A stretch of DNA of 64,000 nt from Undaria pinnatifida (GCA_012845835.1 JABAKD010000023.1:13222862-13286861); one strand, 5' to 3'; shown: positions 1 through 12,260, counted from the stretch's first letter. The notes: generated from the sequence alone by a model not told the origin. Program-made: numbers and translations.

Positions 1-1040
1 CCCATCGGGCACCACTTTCGTTCCCTCCCAAAACCAATTCATTTTTCGGAGGGGTATAGAGTGTCTTAGCCTCCAAAAAAAAACTTGCACCTATACCGTA
101 GAAAACCCATGAAAAAAGCGCCCGAAAAAGTGCAAATCCTATCCAAGCACGAGTCGGCTCCAAATGGAGTTCCACACGTAAGTCAGCCTTAGTCAGCCCG
201 CCCTTGAGGGAGGGAATTCCTACGATTCCTCCCCCCCATCCCTGCCAACGGAGGATCCCCAAAAGTGAAGAATATGGCGGCGTGTTCCATCTACTTCTCG
301 TAAAACTAAGCAGACTAGAACCACGCTAGGATGCATTTATGAACGCTGCATGCATGCATGCAGGTAGTACGTTTGGATTCAACTTGTTCTGAATGACGGG
401 CCCCCTTAACGCCTTCGCTGCTGAAACCCTTTTTCGGGACAAATTTACTTGGAACTTAGTACAGCCAGGGGTCTGAATGACGGGTCCCCTTAACGCCTTC
501 ACTGCTGAAATCCTTTTTTGGGACAAATTAACTTGGAACTAGTGTAGCCAGGGCTCTAAAGGCTCTAAAAGGGGTTACACCTAAATCGTCGGAATCCCAC
601 TTCTTTTGTTGTAACAATAATGTTCGCTGAATGCTTATTACGCCAACGGGATAGTCCAATAGGGCAGCGCAACACTTCATTTGTTTTTCCCAAATCAGTT
701 CTCGGGAGAGTCATAGAGCCCCTCAGCCTCAGAAACAAAAACGGTGAACCTACCCCTAAGTATACGTCACCACCTATGGTACCCGAAAAGTACCCCACGA
801 ATACGTGCAACTCCTATCCAAGCACGGGTCGGATCCATGTGGAGTTCCACATTAAAATCGGCCTTAGCCAGCCCTTGAAGGAAGGGATCGCTAGGAACCC
901 CCCCCCCCTCCTACAAACGGCTAAAACTGCAAGTCCGGACCTAAGCACACGTCAGCCAGAGGTTGGGTCCCCCACCTGAGTCAACCGGAGCCAGCCCGTG
1001 AGGGAGGGGATGGCAACGAATCCTCCCCCCATCCCCACCA
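1..1040. repeat. Diverged direct repeat (units near 1-260 and 655-930, partial third)
   Basis: The block containing 'cctatccaagcacg' followed by a 'tggagttccaca' segment and a C-rich stretch at about 140-250 recurs at about 810-920. A weaker third block lies at 930-1040 ('agccagcccgtgagggaggg'). The surrounding sequence also aligns roughly over 250 bp. No reading frame is shared convincingly, so I read this as a decayed tandem duplication of non-coding DNA. Confidence 0.6.
385..560 (-). repeat. Two tandem copies of a ~88-bp dispersed repeat
   Basis: Read on the minus strand, both units hold 'aatttgtccc', a 'gtgaaggcgttaag'-like core and end in 'cccgtcattcaga'. The same order occurs on the plus strand near 7055-7140 and 59855-59950, so this is a dispersed family with four copies in the window. 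The tandem pair sits inside the larger 1-1040 repeat region. Confidence 0.6.
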
Positions 1041-1159
1041 ATGAGCCGAGCACTCCAGCACTGGCTCCGATGCCCAGGGACTTCACGGCCGCCGCCTTCA
1101 CACTCGCTACCTAAAAACGAAAAACAGCAAAAAAAAAAACGGGTTGAGCTTCGGTATCT

Positions 1160-1970
1160 TGAGTCAGACAGGGTTAAAGTTTGGATATGATCAACTGCAC
1201 GCCGCCGCCGGAACCGAACGAACGTAAAAGCAAGATAAATAAAATTTTGGAATTCGGGTTCTGCATTTTGTAGCCCGAAAAAGTGATATAAAAAAAAAAC
1301 GCAGCATAAGAGGCCATACAGGGTTGGAGTTGGATATTGCTTTCTGACAGCCGATGCCTGGATACGAAAATAAAATGAGCAAAGTTACATGTTTGATTTC
1401 GGGTGTTGCGGCCCACCGCTGCCTAGAAAAGAAACCCTAAACACGCAACCCCAAACGGTGTTTGAGGTGTTCGGATATTATGTACCGTACTGCACAACGC
1501 TGGTTCAAATGGAAAAAGGGGAAAAAAAAAAACAGGCGAAAAGCGTTAGGTCTTACATATTCAGAGACTGCACACCAATGTCCTACAACGAAAACAAAAA
1601 TAAGCCAGGAACGGTTCGAGTTTGGACTATTAACACCGTGCTGCCTGCCCAAACCTGCGAGAAAAACACCCCGGAAAAAAAAAAAAAACAAGAAGGTCGT
1701 CGTTTTCTCTTCAATAGAACACGCGGTTCCCCATGGCAAATGTCATATTGGTACAGCGTTTCGCCTATTTCGGGCGTGGTTTCGATGCCTAGCGGCTTGA
1801 TTGCCACAGTCTTCACTCCGTCTTCCTGAAAAGCATTAGAAAAAAATACCTAAAAGCGATCGAGTGTGAACGACTGCACATCGCCGCCCGACAAAATGAA
1901 AAAAGGCTCGTTTGTTGTTTTTGCTACCTGCACCCCACTGTCTGACAAAGAAAATAAAGACGTTAGCAGC
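1160..1970 (+). repeat. Strongly diverged ~85-110-bp tandem repeats, A-rich
   Basis: A pattern recurs about eight times: 'gtttggatatt'-like start, then a 'ctgcac...ccgctgcctg' core, then an A-rich tail such as 'gaaaacaaaaataag'. Examples start near 1174, 1330, 1390, 1460, 1550, 1617, 1745 and 1865. Several short overlapping frames cross it on both strands. None stays in register with the repeat, so I do not call a gene. Confidence 0.45.
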
Positions 1971-1977
1971 ATAAACA

Positions 1978-2056
1978 TCGACAGAAGCAGCAGCAGCAGA
2001 GGCAGCAGAAGCATACAGCAGCAGCAGCAGAGGCAGCAGAAGCACACAACAGCAGA

Positions 2057-2087
<31 letters not shown>

Positions 2088-2175
2088 GCAGCAGCAGAAG
2101 CAGCGGCAGCAGACGCAGCAGCAGCAGACGCAGCAGCAGCAGAAGCACACAACAGCAGAAGCAGCAGCAGGGGTC
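1978..2175 (+). repeat. CAG/GCA trinucleotide-rich tract
   Basis: Nearly 200 bp of imperfect CAG units with GAA, ACG and AAC interruptions. It yields open Ala, Gln/Ser or Leu/Cys frames on both strands, as expected for a triplet repeat without stop codons. More scattered CAG DNA follows at about 2340-2600 and 3360-3395. Confidence 0.9.
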
Positions 2176-2743
2176 GCCACAAGACTAATACTCTGTTCGG
2201 GTGCTCTCGGGGAAAGGTAACGACGGAACGGGATAGTAGAAGCACCACCGGAGGTATTCCCAGAATAATCACTACGCATGAATCGCGGAGCTCAGATTAA
2301 CGTAATCTCAGTTTGTCAGGAACACTTGAGATACAGCGAGGACAGCAGCAACAATACAGCAGGGGCTGTATCAGTGGAGGAGGCACGGCAAAAAAGAAAC
2401 CGGCAACGCAGAAGCGACAAGACGGGCGGGGGCATATAAAACGAAGCATCACGAAGCGATTTTGGGCAGAAGAGTGATTTTGTTGGTAGGAACACGAGGA
2501 AAGGAGCAACTGCATTGCAAAAACAATACCGCAGCAGTAGCAACGGTGGCGGCAGCTGCAGTAGCAGCAGCAAAAACTTGAAGGGAAGCATTGCCAAATA
2601 TAGCCACGGCGCAGCAGCGCCGCGCACAACTGTATGCCTGGTGCCAGTTTTCAGGAAAGCGCACGAGGGAGTACCTACAGCATCAACACAACAGGAGTGT
2701 ACCAGCTTCTAGCACTCGCGCGGGAGAGAGTAGCCACAACAGC

Positions 2744-2850
2744 AGCATAGCAGCATAGCAGCATAGCAGCATAGCAGCATAGCAGCATAGCAGCATAGCA
2801 GCATAGCAGCATAGCAGCATAGCAGCATAGCAGCATAGCAGCATAGCAGC
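2744..2850 (+). repeat. 8-bp minisatellite (cagcatag)n
   Basis: About 13 near-perfect head-to-tail copies of CAGCATAG, followed by plain CAG. On the minus strand the 8-bp period gives an 8-residue periodic frame (MLLCCYAA repeated). On the plus strand TAG stops occur. This is a simple tandem repeat, not a CRISPR array: units are 8 bp and there are no spacers. Confidence 0.95.
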
Positions 2851-3687
2851 AGCAGCTGCGGCGGCAGCGGCACCACAGCAATACATTGCACCTCACCATA
2901 ACCCTAGCAGCAGCAGCACCAGGGGGGGGGTGTACGCGATATCCATGCATGGCCGTAGTCGTAAGACCTTCGCTAATAGACCCTCGATTCCCTACAATGG
3001 CGGGACTGAGCACGTTGGGCTTTCACCGACCAGGCAGACATAGCTTGCACCAAGCGCGAAGAACTGTGAGGTGTTCGGCGAGTCGCATGAAGGGTGAGCT
3101 GCATTCTACTAAGAACCGCTTGTGGGGCGGACTTGCATGTGGACGACATCTTCAATGCGTGAATTTGGTTCAAGGGGGACAGGCGCACCTATTATCGACA
3201 TCGTAGAAAAAAAATGTTTAGACTATACATTTTAGGAAGACGCAGGAGAGAATGGCCACAGCTGTAACACAGCAGCAGCAGGGGCGGCGGTACAGGAGGA
3301 GCAGAGAAAGCATCGCCCTCTTTGGGCCTTCAAGAATACACCGGAGGTAGAATAAAAATGGCAACAGCAGCAGCAGCAGCAGCAGCAGTCGAAGCAATCG
3401 CTTCTGCTGCACGGGCGGTGGTGGCGGCCAACGAAACTTCCGAGTCGCAAAAGGCTGTGGCGCTTGCGTTTACGCCTGTGAAACACAAACAGCGGTGTCT
3501 ATCGTATGCTGGGTGAGATGTACACGGTGTCTGCTCCAGGAGAGAGCTTCGACCATAAGCTTCGCGCATGCAGACCAACGACTGTTACGACTACTGTTCT
3601 TGTTGCTGCTGTTTTTACATGGAAGTGTCGCCATATCTAGTCCGTGGTCACACTAAACAGGAGAGAGAGAGAAAAAAAAAAAAACGC

Positions 3688-4405
3688 CATGAGTAAGGTA
3701 AAGCAAGCACGAAACAACACGGCTACCTCGTGGACTGCTGTTAGAAACCCATGGGGATTTCAAAGAGAAACGCTAAAAAAACAAGACCAAGAGCACAGCG
3801 TCGACCCCCACGGAGTCGTCCGGGCCCCTCCGCCAGCGTAGGGTGTGTGTGTGTGTTTTTTCGAGAGTCATCTCACGGCGGGGGTTTCCCTTTGTGACCG
3901 GTTGGGCTCCTCGGGGGTGGGCATTGGTCAGCATGATGCTCTTACGGGTATGTTTGTGTTAGGACTACTTCAAGGCGGAAAACGCCTGGTCAGGTTGCGC
4001 GAACGAATGTCTTCCAAGTACGAATGCCTTCGAAGTACGGATGCCTTCCAAGTCACGTCTCGGGTGTTGATGGATGATGGATGATGGATGATGGATGATG
4101 CTGATGATATTGAGCTAGATCCTCAGGGTAGGAGCTCAGAAATTTCTTAGAATCTGCTGCATCCCTGGGGTGGGATGGGTTTTGAACAATACGATCGTTC
4201 AACGTAAAAATGGAGCACAAAGAAAACGCCATTCATTGACCGAAGAACCGCCAAGTACGAAACAATACGGCCACCTCGCGGACTGCTGGAGGAACGACTT
4301 TGGGTTTTCAGAGAGATAAAAACTCGAAAAACAAAAATGATGATTACGGCATCGACCGTGACGAAGCAGTGCTCGCCGCTGCCGGCGTACGGTGTGTGTT
4401 TGAAA
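3688..4405 (+). repeat. Diverged direct repeat (~3688-3850 and ~4245-4405)
   Basis: Both copies run 'gtacgaaacaa(t/c)acggc(c/t)acctcg(c/t)ggactgctg', then an A-rich part, then 'gtgtgtgtg' or 'gtgtgtgttt'. They are about 160 bp long and 555 bp apart. A short GATGGAT repeat (about 4066-4100) lies between them. No gene is visible. Confidence 0.55.
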
Positions 4406-4445
4406 GAAACATGTCGATTGACGGCGTTGACGGCCTAGTTTTGTG

Positions 4446-4815
4446 CCGTCAAGGCCGCGTTAGACGTAACATACTGAATTTAGTATAAAGCGGTTCTCGA
4501 CGGTTATCCGTCAAACGTCTAGAGTGCCGTCAAACGACGTTTTTGACCGGCACTGTTTGGGGCGCCGGCAACACTCGTGTAACGGCCACTCTTCAATTGG
4601 TTACACGAGAGAATCCCGGTTATGCCAAGCAATCTCACCGGAACTGCAGAGAAGCAGCGACAACTCTTTTGCCGGCATCGCAGCTGTCAAATATGTGGGT
4701 TGGCCGTCTAGATATGTCCCGTCAAGGCCTCGTGGTACATAATGTACTGATTTTAGCATGAGACGGTCCTTGACGGTCGTCCGTCAAACATCAACAGTGC
4801 CGTCAGTCAACAGAC
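4446..4815 (+). repeat. Pair of ~95-bp direct repeats enclosing ~180 bp
   Basis: The segment starting 'gtcaaggcc' and containing 'ccgtcaaac' and 'agtgccgtca' occurs at about 4446-4540 and again at about 4721-4815. The enclosed DNA is rich in TGACGG/CCGTCA words. It could be a small tandem duplication or a pair of short terminal direct repeats. No coding content is recognised. Confidence 0.55.
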
Positions 4816-5094
4816 ATGTTTGGTGTAAAGTATACCATCTAAGGAGATGTGCGTCACGCGTGCAGAATGGTGGTATTCTTACTGGTGCATGCTTTTCCTC
4901 TTTATACGTACGTGTAGACGCTTGACAAAACCGCCAGCATCGTGGTTTTGTTGGTTCTTATGTATAGCTACCGTTCTTCTCCACTGCACGATACGATAGA
5001 GGTTGCATTTTTCTTTTTTCTTTCTGAGGCTCCTTCCTCACACGAGGAGCTTTATGCCTTCTAAGGTAAAACAATATTTTTGCGAAAAAAGGAA

Positions 5095-6850
5095 GTGCAA
5101 CCAGATGCATACGACCTACAGGATATACGTGATAAACTGGTGCATTCTTTCCAAAACCGTCACATTTATCCCCTTAAAGGATTTATAGTTTCCACGCACA
5201 GATTAAGCTGCCCCCCCCCGCCCCCCCCCTCCCCCCTCCCCCCGCTCTCTCTTGATCAAAACCAGCCCCCCACGTCCTTCAAAACTCCGCCCTCCCCTCA
5301 CCGGTTATTCGACTTACAGGATTCACTTGATAAACAGACGCATTTCCTTCCACAGTATCAGATTTTGTCCTCCTCATAAACAAGTTGTATAGTTTCCGCG
5401 CACAAATTGACTAACATCACCCTGTTGACCCTGATAGCTACACTGTAGTTGCAAGGGGAGTCGCCGACCTATATCCTTAACGAGGACACACAACCCGTAA
5501 TACGCGCGATCGGAGTATCACACACAGCTTGCAAAGACGAGTTTCGACAAAATCTTCGATCTCACAGCTGGAGTGTATTTTTAATTTTATAATAGCATGA
5601 CCACATCACCTCGCATGTTGTATTTGGCAATACGTATCTCTTTCTAATAATTAGCGATGTCAGAAAATAATGGTAACTACATGATGGCGGTGACAGTGCA
5701 TGACCACATCACCTCGCCTGCTGTATTTGGCAATACGTATCTCTTTCTTATAATTAGCGATGTCAGAAAAAAATGGCAACTACAAATATTCTATCTTTCG
5801 ATCCATGTACAATAACAAATTATCAAGATTTAACACGTATTTTATAACACCTAAACACTGGGTTGCATACTGCATCTAACATCAAACCTTCTAGAATAGT
5901 AAACACTACCAAACAGATGATATAAAGGGATGTCTTCTTGCTACAACCGTCAGATTTGTCCCCTTTGAGGATTTATAGTTTCCGCGCATATATCGAAATG
6001 CTCCCCCCCCCCCCCGCCCCCCCTCCCCCCCCCCTACTCCCCCCCTCCCCCGATCCCTCTTGTTCAAAAAACCCCACCCCTTCCCCCCCCCCTCCCCCTC
6101 CCCCCCCCCCTTCCTCCCCCCCTCCCCGGATCCCTCTTGTACAAAAACCCCCACCCCTTCCTCCCCCCTTCCTCCCCCCCCCCCCCCGTCCCCCGATCCC
6201 TCCCCCCCCCCCCCACCTCCCCCCCCCCCCCCACCCCATCCCACCCCCACCCCCTCGAACACTCCGCCCTCTACTCACTGATTGTACGACTTACAGGATA
6301 TACATGATAAACTGGTGCATTCTTTCCAAAACCGTCACATTTATCCTCTTAGAAGAATGTATAGTTTCCACGCACAGATTGAGCTGCCCCACCCGCCCCC
6401 CCCCCGCCCCAACCCCCCTCCCCCCATGATAGTTTCCACGAACAAATTGAGCTGCCCCGCCCGTCCCCCCCCCCCCCCCCCCTTAACCCCGCTCCCTTTT
6501 GATCAAAACCAGGCCCCCACGTCCTTCAAAAGTCCGCCCTCCCCTCACCGGTTGTTTGACTTATAGGATCCACTTGATAAACTGATGCATTTCCTTCCAC
6601 AGCTGTCAGATTTTGTCCCCCTCAGAAACAAGTTGTATAGTTTCCGCGCACAGACTGCCTAACATCACCCTGCTGACCCTAATAGCTACACTGCTGTAGT
6701 TGCAAGAGGATTCGCCGACCTATATCCTTAATGAGGACACACAACCCGCAATACGCGCGATCGGAGTATCACACACATCTTGCAAATATGAGTTTCGACA
6801 AAATCTTCGATCTCACAGCTGGAGTGTATTTTTATTTTTTATAATGTATG
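5095..6850 (+). repeat. Composite C-rich dispersed repeat, locus 1 (two 3' modules)
   Basis: This locus holds ~100-bp modules ('gataaactggtgcattc...accgtcacatttatcc...atagtttcc') at about 5115, 5925 and 6286. C homopolymers follow each module. It also holds two copies of a ~340-bp 3' module (5254-5594 and 6501-6845) that starts 'gatcaaaaccag' and ends 'ctcacagctggagtgtat'. The same order of modules recurs near 29.1-31.35 kb and 52.8-53.5 kb. The long Pro- or Gly-rich frames here come from the C runs. Short segments read like decayed protein, for example 'DLQDIHDKLVHSFQNRHIYP'. Confidence 0.75.
5595..5785 (+). repeat. ~104-bp tandem duplication; third copy at window end
   Basis: 'gcatgaccacatcacctcgc' followed by 'tatttggcaatacgtatctc' and 'ttagcgatgtcagaaaa' occurs at about 5594-5690 and 5697-5784. 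A more diverged copy starts at about 63942 and is cut by the end of the window. The first copy abuts the end of the 3' module of the composite repeat. Confidence 0.75.
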
Positions 6851-9800
6851 ATGAGCAATGAGTTCCATGGCCTACGGATAAAACGAACAGAACGGAAAAA
6901 CAAGATTTGGCACTGTGATGATCCTTTCAGCACCGCACGCCCGACATGGGGACAGAACACTTGGAGTTAAACTACTATTTTAATGCTTGGAGTTAAACTA
7001 GTTTTTTTAGGAGTCGGGAAGGGGTTCTATAACCCATTTAGACCCCCGAACCCCTCTCTATACTAAATCCAAGTAATTTTGTCCCCAAAACGGGTTTCCA
7101 GTTGTAAAGGCGTTAATGAGCCCCGTCATTCAGAAAAAAAGTGCTTCGGTAGCCGAAAAGTGGCATACCTTGAAACCTTTATCGTCTTGGTACACTTCAA
7201 GGGGTAGACTAAGCAAGTAGATCGCTACGATAAGCCGTGTTAGGGATAGTTTTTTTTTCCTTTAGGGTTGTGTTCTTCCAAGTTATCTGGTAGTTTCGGC
7301 CGGTGGAAAATTAGAAGGATTAGCGACAAAACTTCGATGTTGTTGCACTCTGGTGCGCGAAAGAAAGTCCGCAACGTTTAGCACTCTTATGAAGAGTACC
7401 TCTTCTGGTGACTAGAGAGTTCACAATGAAGATTGTATCGACGCATAAATATATTCAAGCTCTAGCTTAGTCGTACTGGTACCGACGATAACAGCTACGG
7501 GTAGCAACATAATACCTTTCGGCATCTGTGTTAGCTGACGACGAAAACGACGATCCCGGTCTTACCAAGCTTCTACAAACGAGGTGCGGTGGCAGCTTTT
7601 CGCCATGCTGCGTACGTCTCTTCCTGCCTCCCTGCAGGCAGGTCCTTGAGACAGTTTCGGGCACACCCTCTACTCCAGCGGCCCGGGCTGCTTAGCGGTT
7701 CAGTATTGTACTCCCTGTAGGCATTATGATTTTCGTTCTGCCACGTCTGCAGCAGCAAGGGGAGACGTCCTACCGCCAGTCAAGGTCCGCAGCAGGCAGG
7801 AGTCAGGTCAACCGAGGCGTCGGGGCAACAAAGCGGGATGCGGCAAACAACTATTTAGTCTAATAGGGTGGCCGTCAGCAGCGGGGGGAAAGAGCGTTGA
7901 GGCCCAACGTGCGTAAATTAGACCGTGTGGATTGAGCGACCTTTCGGGCTACAGCAGTACCCAGGTACTACCACCGTACAGTAGTACGACAGTCGTTGAT
8001 GGTGGGCAGCGCGAACCGGGATGACTGAGGTTCCTGGAAAACATCGCCTAGAAATACATATCTTTCATGCCTAACTTCAGTGCATCTATCTTGTGGATTA
8101 TGCGTGCTGGTTGCTATTTTGCATACGTACCTGGTACGAGTACCAGGTACGGTACTGAATAGCAAACGTGTCTTAACTTGACCGCTCGAGCAAAAAAAAT
8201 GGGTCTTTGCAAAGTACGAGTTTCATACTGGTGTCATGCGAACTGCGGTAACTGCTGTGTTGCAGAAGTGCGAGAAACTCCAAAGAGAAACACAGCCGTT
8301 CAATACTAAGCAGTAGCACCGTTGCAAGCAAATAATGGCAGCACAGCAGCAAGTATAGCAGCAAGACAACTGGTGAGCACGGGTAGCATGAAAGTACAGC
8401 AGTGCCAAAGCAGTGTGGCACAGCTAACAGCACGGTGGCGAGTACGAGTAAAGCAGTGCAACAATGGATACGTCAGAATAGAGTGCAGCTACGTACAGCG
8501 GGGGCATATCAGCGTACGTACAGCCGTGCAGCAACACAGCTACATAGTAGAACAGCAGCGCAGCACGGCGGCGGCGCAGCAGAACAGCAGGACAGCAGTG
8601 CAGAACAGCAGCGCAGCAGAACAACACCACACTTCCGTACGGTACACATGTAGTCTACACATCGCAAGGCAGTAAATAACTGCGCAACATGGCACTTACC
8701 TTTGAAGAGTTACCAGCAGCAGCCGAGGGACTGGCAGAACACGGCTTCCCAGGACCGCCAGAGGCCCGGCGAAACAACTTTGCCCCACATCTCTTTGGCC
8801 TCCTAGCTGCTGCCTGTGCAATTCTGCAACTGCTGTACGTCATCCCCGCCCCCCCCCCCCCCTTTCGCTCTGCACACGTACCACGCCGTGCCGTACCTTG
8901 CCTTGGCCAAAAATTGTTGTGGTGCGGGGTCAAATATCGGTCGTTCCCGTTCGTGTAGGGGTTCGAAGTTTGAGGGCGTTATGGTATTTCGACAGTCCCG
9001 CATGTGGATTGCTGTTGCTGTTGCTGTGCCAACTGCTGTGGACTGAACACACGAAACCCCCCACCGACATGCCACCAGGAGGCGTCCATCGACTCAGGAA
9101 ATACGCGGCATCCGAGCCTGAGGCATGATTAGCCTAGGGTATGATTACGTGGTACTGAGAAACCAAAAGCGTTCCTGGGGATTAGGGTTGGCCGGGGGTA
9201 TTGATTGGCCTTCGGCTCACGCTGTCATTTCTCTTGCTTATTATATACGTATAGTCTAATAAATGCATCCCCTCTGCACGAAGCCCTGTTCTATCATTTT
9301 ATCGATTTGCGTTGTATTTTGACATACTTCAGCAGCAAGACGCATGCAAGCCGTCCGACATACGACATCCTGGCAGCTCTGTCGGCGAGAGAAGAGATGT
9401 ACTGACAGCCCGGTAACCAGTCTCTGCTGATTGTAGACTATACCGTACCGTTTTAATGTATATTTCTGTTGCCCATTCCTTCTTTTGAGTACCTATCTGT
9501 TTTTTTTGCACTTTTTCGTTCGCCTTCTCCATTCTATCGTACAGTAAACTGGAACTGAGGGATGCGCCAGCTTGGATTGCGAATACAATGGATTAAATAG
9601 ACACAACACAACATGTACGAAAATACGTAGAAGTGTGTGGGGACCTCAAGCTTTAACTTTAACATCCGCCGGAGGTTTTATTACTCGGTTTCGGGGTCAC
9701 TTGAAATCAGTCTCTTCCCTCCTCGTCCCCCTCCCCTATGCTACGAGTACGGTACAGGTACGCGCCTTTTTTTCTATCGCGATTGGGGCATCTCACGTTC

Positions 9801-10310
9801 TCACCTCGTCAAATCGCATCGAGTTGCGCCTACCCACGCAGCTGGGCGTCGTCGGCAGCTGATTCCTTTAAATGTTCTTCTGCTGCAAATCTAAAACTCA
9901 AAGGTCAGACCCACTTGAGATTTGAGCTCCAGAACCAACTTTTGCTGTTAAAGCGTTTGAAGGCAACCCCTCGACCACCGGGGCGACCGGACTTTCTCGC
10001 GCGTGTTTGAATACTGTAATCAGCAAGCTCCGCTGAACTGCAATAATATAGTACTGTACAAGAGGATAGTGGTCGCCTGCTAGCCGACATGTCGGCACTT
10101 TAGCGACAACCCGCACTACTCCGCATACTGACACTATTAATAGTGGTTGTTTCTATAGACTATGTGGGCCACGGCTACAGCAAGGGGGCACCCTTTTTCC
10201 ACTACTCAGTGTAAGCAACGCCTGCCAGGTTGCCATGGCAGATGGCCATGGCTAATGTGGGAGGGGGTGCCACCGTTTTTTGATGGATTTGAGCCACTCG
10301 CCCGAGGGAC
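6851..10310. other. No gene recognised (except the short repeat at 7055-7140)
   Basis: Reading frames are short, overlap on both strands and show no recognisable domain. About 8330-8640 is CAG/CTG-rich low complexity. A run of C lies at about 8849. About 10258-10312 vaguely resembles the left part of the inverted-repeat element at 27802-28058 (a run of G, then 'gatttgagccactcgc'). Confidence 0.5.
7055..7140 (+). repeat. Copy of the ~88-bp dispersed repeat
   Basis: Contains 'ccaagtaattttgtccc', then 'aaggcgttaatgagccccg', then 'tcattcaga', in the same order as the minus-strand pair at 385-560 and the plus-strand copy near 59855. Confidence 0.6.
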
Positions 10311-10317
10311 GACACTG

Positions 10318-10617
10318 TCAAGATACGGCCGTCGACGGAGGGGCTGAAGTGCCAAGCAAGGGAGGGACGGACACAGTCGAACCGGCGGTTTCGGCGGAGT
10401 CCCTCTCCTGTGTAGAAATACTTAATAGAGGAGTCGGAGGCTGTGCGATGGGCGTCGCTGCAGCCAGGGCTTCTGCGGAGTCCGTGCCGCCCTCGATGGG
10501 TATGGTAGAAACCGAAGTGAAAGCGGTGTCAGCGGCTGGTTTTGGAGGGGTTGCTTGTGCCTTGTTGTTGGGTCTGCATTCCTTCAACTGCACCTCTTCG
10601 CGTGTTCCTGGCTCCAT
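10318..10617 (-). pseudogene. Duplicated Ser/Thr/Pro/Ala-rich coding-like segment, copy 1
   Basis: A 99-codon open frame on the minus strand with no domain I recognise, rich in Ala, Ser, Thr and Pro. About 230 bp is clearly related to a segment at about 21655-21890, also minus strand. Shared words include 'SAEALAAATPIAQP' here against 'STEALAAATPIAQP' there, and 'GSTVSVPP' against 'ASTVSVSA'. The frame is open in this copy and interrupted by a small insertion in the other, which suggests that the minus strand was once coding. It could be an exon of a larger gene or part of an unrecognised mobile element. I see no plausible start or splice sites that define a full gene. Confidence 0.35.
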
Positions 10618-10645
10618 GGCCAGACCGTTAGAGGTGTGGGATTAG

Positions 10646-11552
10646 GTTTTAAGGAGCCGTATCTTCAACTCATGGTCTAGATATGGTAGAACCGGAGTTT
10701 CCCCGAACCTCGCCCATGGAATCATGCCCATATTTCTGCATATGCATCTCATCAGGGTGGGCTAGTGTTAATATACGGCCTCGCGAAAGGCCTCAATTAT
10801 CCGTATTTGAGAAAATTTGGGTGGGTTTCGCATGATAAGGATGGCGTTTTATATTCGGAATAGCCAAGAAATAGATCGGAGACACGCGCCTCCGATATCA
10901 GAAGCCATCCGGGGCTCTGGTGGAACCGAATAAAGCAAAGATTACGAAGGCCAACAAAGTGAGTACTCTCCGAGGACCTGCTCAATTGGCAGAACTGCAG
11001 GGGGCACTCTGTGTCACCGCCCAATACCCCTTACAATGCCTCACTGAAAAAAAACTCTAGGCATTTTTTTTTTGGTGCAGCGCAGCTAACCATTCCATGG
11101 CGGTTTGTTATAGCAAACGAATTGCTCGGAATATGAAGACTAGGACGGAATGGGGGGGGTCAACCTCGCGGGCAACCCCGAGCCAATGAACAATAGAGGC
11201 GCCGCACAAACGACCCCAACCCTACCCAAGCCACGGTCTCCGCAGACTGGCACTGCTTGTCGTTCCTAGCTGGGGACCTAGGCTAGAGTAAGGGAGCCAG
11301 GGCCCGTTTTCACCACCCAGTGGTAGAACACAAGCCGGGGAGGTTCTTGCGCTTGCCCAAAAAAGGCGTTGGGTAAATTCTTTATTGTTGACTCTCGTGG
11401 TGCTAAGCACCTGCATGGTGAACGTTTTCTTCGCGAACACGAAAAAATCAGAAGATTAAATGATTGGAGGAATGGAGTTTTGGGGTAGCCCCTAGCTCTC
11501 GAGTGTCGCAATGACCCCGAAAAAAGAGACCCCAACAACAGCGATTCCTCGA
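10646..11552. other. No gene recognised
   Basis: Only short frames. A near-palindromic 'ggcctcgcgaaaggcc' occurs at about 10781. A related word ('ggcctttcgaggccgtatct') occurs in the other orientation at about 28443, so the two may mark the ends or relics of one element family. Confidence 0.4.
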
Positions 11553-11835
11553 CGTGTGCTACGATAGAGGAATACCGTTTTTTGGCGAAAAAGTTTCAAA
11601 ATGACGGGGCTCCTCAACCTACTATTAAAAAATAATACTATTATTTATACTATAGTCGAAAAAATTACGCCATTTTTTGCACGATTCTCGTTCAGCACAT
11701 GAAGGCCATGGAATTTTTGATCCGGTGGCAGTTTTTCTTTTTTTTGTCCAAATATGTTTTTCAGAGAGGTCTTAAGCTCCCATATTGAGGGGTAGTATTA
11801 AGAAACCAAGTGGTGCACGTCTATCGTACCACGCG
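11553..11835 (+). mobile_element. Small TIR element (MITE-like), copy 1
   Basis: About 283 bp. It begins 'cgtgtgctacgatagagg' and ends 'cgtctatcgtaccacgcg', so the ends are inverted repeats of CGTGCTACGATAGAGG. Interior landmarks shared with the other copies: 'ggggctcctcaa', an A/T-rich block, 'gattctcgtt', 'catgg', a 'tccggtggcag' block, and 'aggtcttaagctc'. It has no coding capacity, as expected for a non-autonomous DNA transposon. Confidence 0.7.
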
Positions 11836-12260
11836 TCCCTGCCTTGAAATAAGATAGCCCTCTACCGTACCACTTGATTCGCGCGCTACGTTAATTTTGC
11901 AACCATGCGCAAAGCGCGCACAACAACGGTTGCAGACACTATCGGGTTCCTCATCCACTTGGCGAGAGAGAGAGAGTTCATTACATGATGTCGTATGGAA
12001 CATACATTCTCTTTTGCAGGTTCACCGCCACGGCCGCATGCCACCCCACTAGTGAACAGCGCAGTCGCCCGTGTGGAGTCACACGGAGTGGTGACCGTCA
12101 CGGAATCGTGGGGACGCAGTCGCTCAACAGTGGAGACGCCCTCGCGTGGGTAGCGTGGAGTCGTCCTATCGGCCTGTTTGGCGCGATAAACGAAACGTCT
12201 CAACTGCTCGACGTTGCACTACCGTTTCTGTGATGTGCTCGACCACTCCGTGTCGACAGG

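Noticed and set aside
1836-2300. Ala/Gln-, Cys/Leu- and Ser-rich frames of 140-147 codons on both strands
   Set aside because: They come from the CAG-rich tract, are open in several frames at once and have no flanking coding signal.
2744-2850. CRISPR-like direct repeats
   Set aside because: Units are 8 bp, contiguous and without spacers; a simple minisatellite in eukaryotic DNA.
5938-6429. Proline-rich (plus) and glycine-rich (minus) frames of 100-163 codons
   Set aside because: Products of C homopolymers in the composite repeat; the same applies to the frames at 29300-30960.
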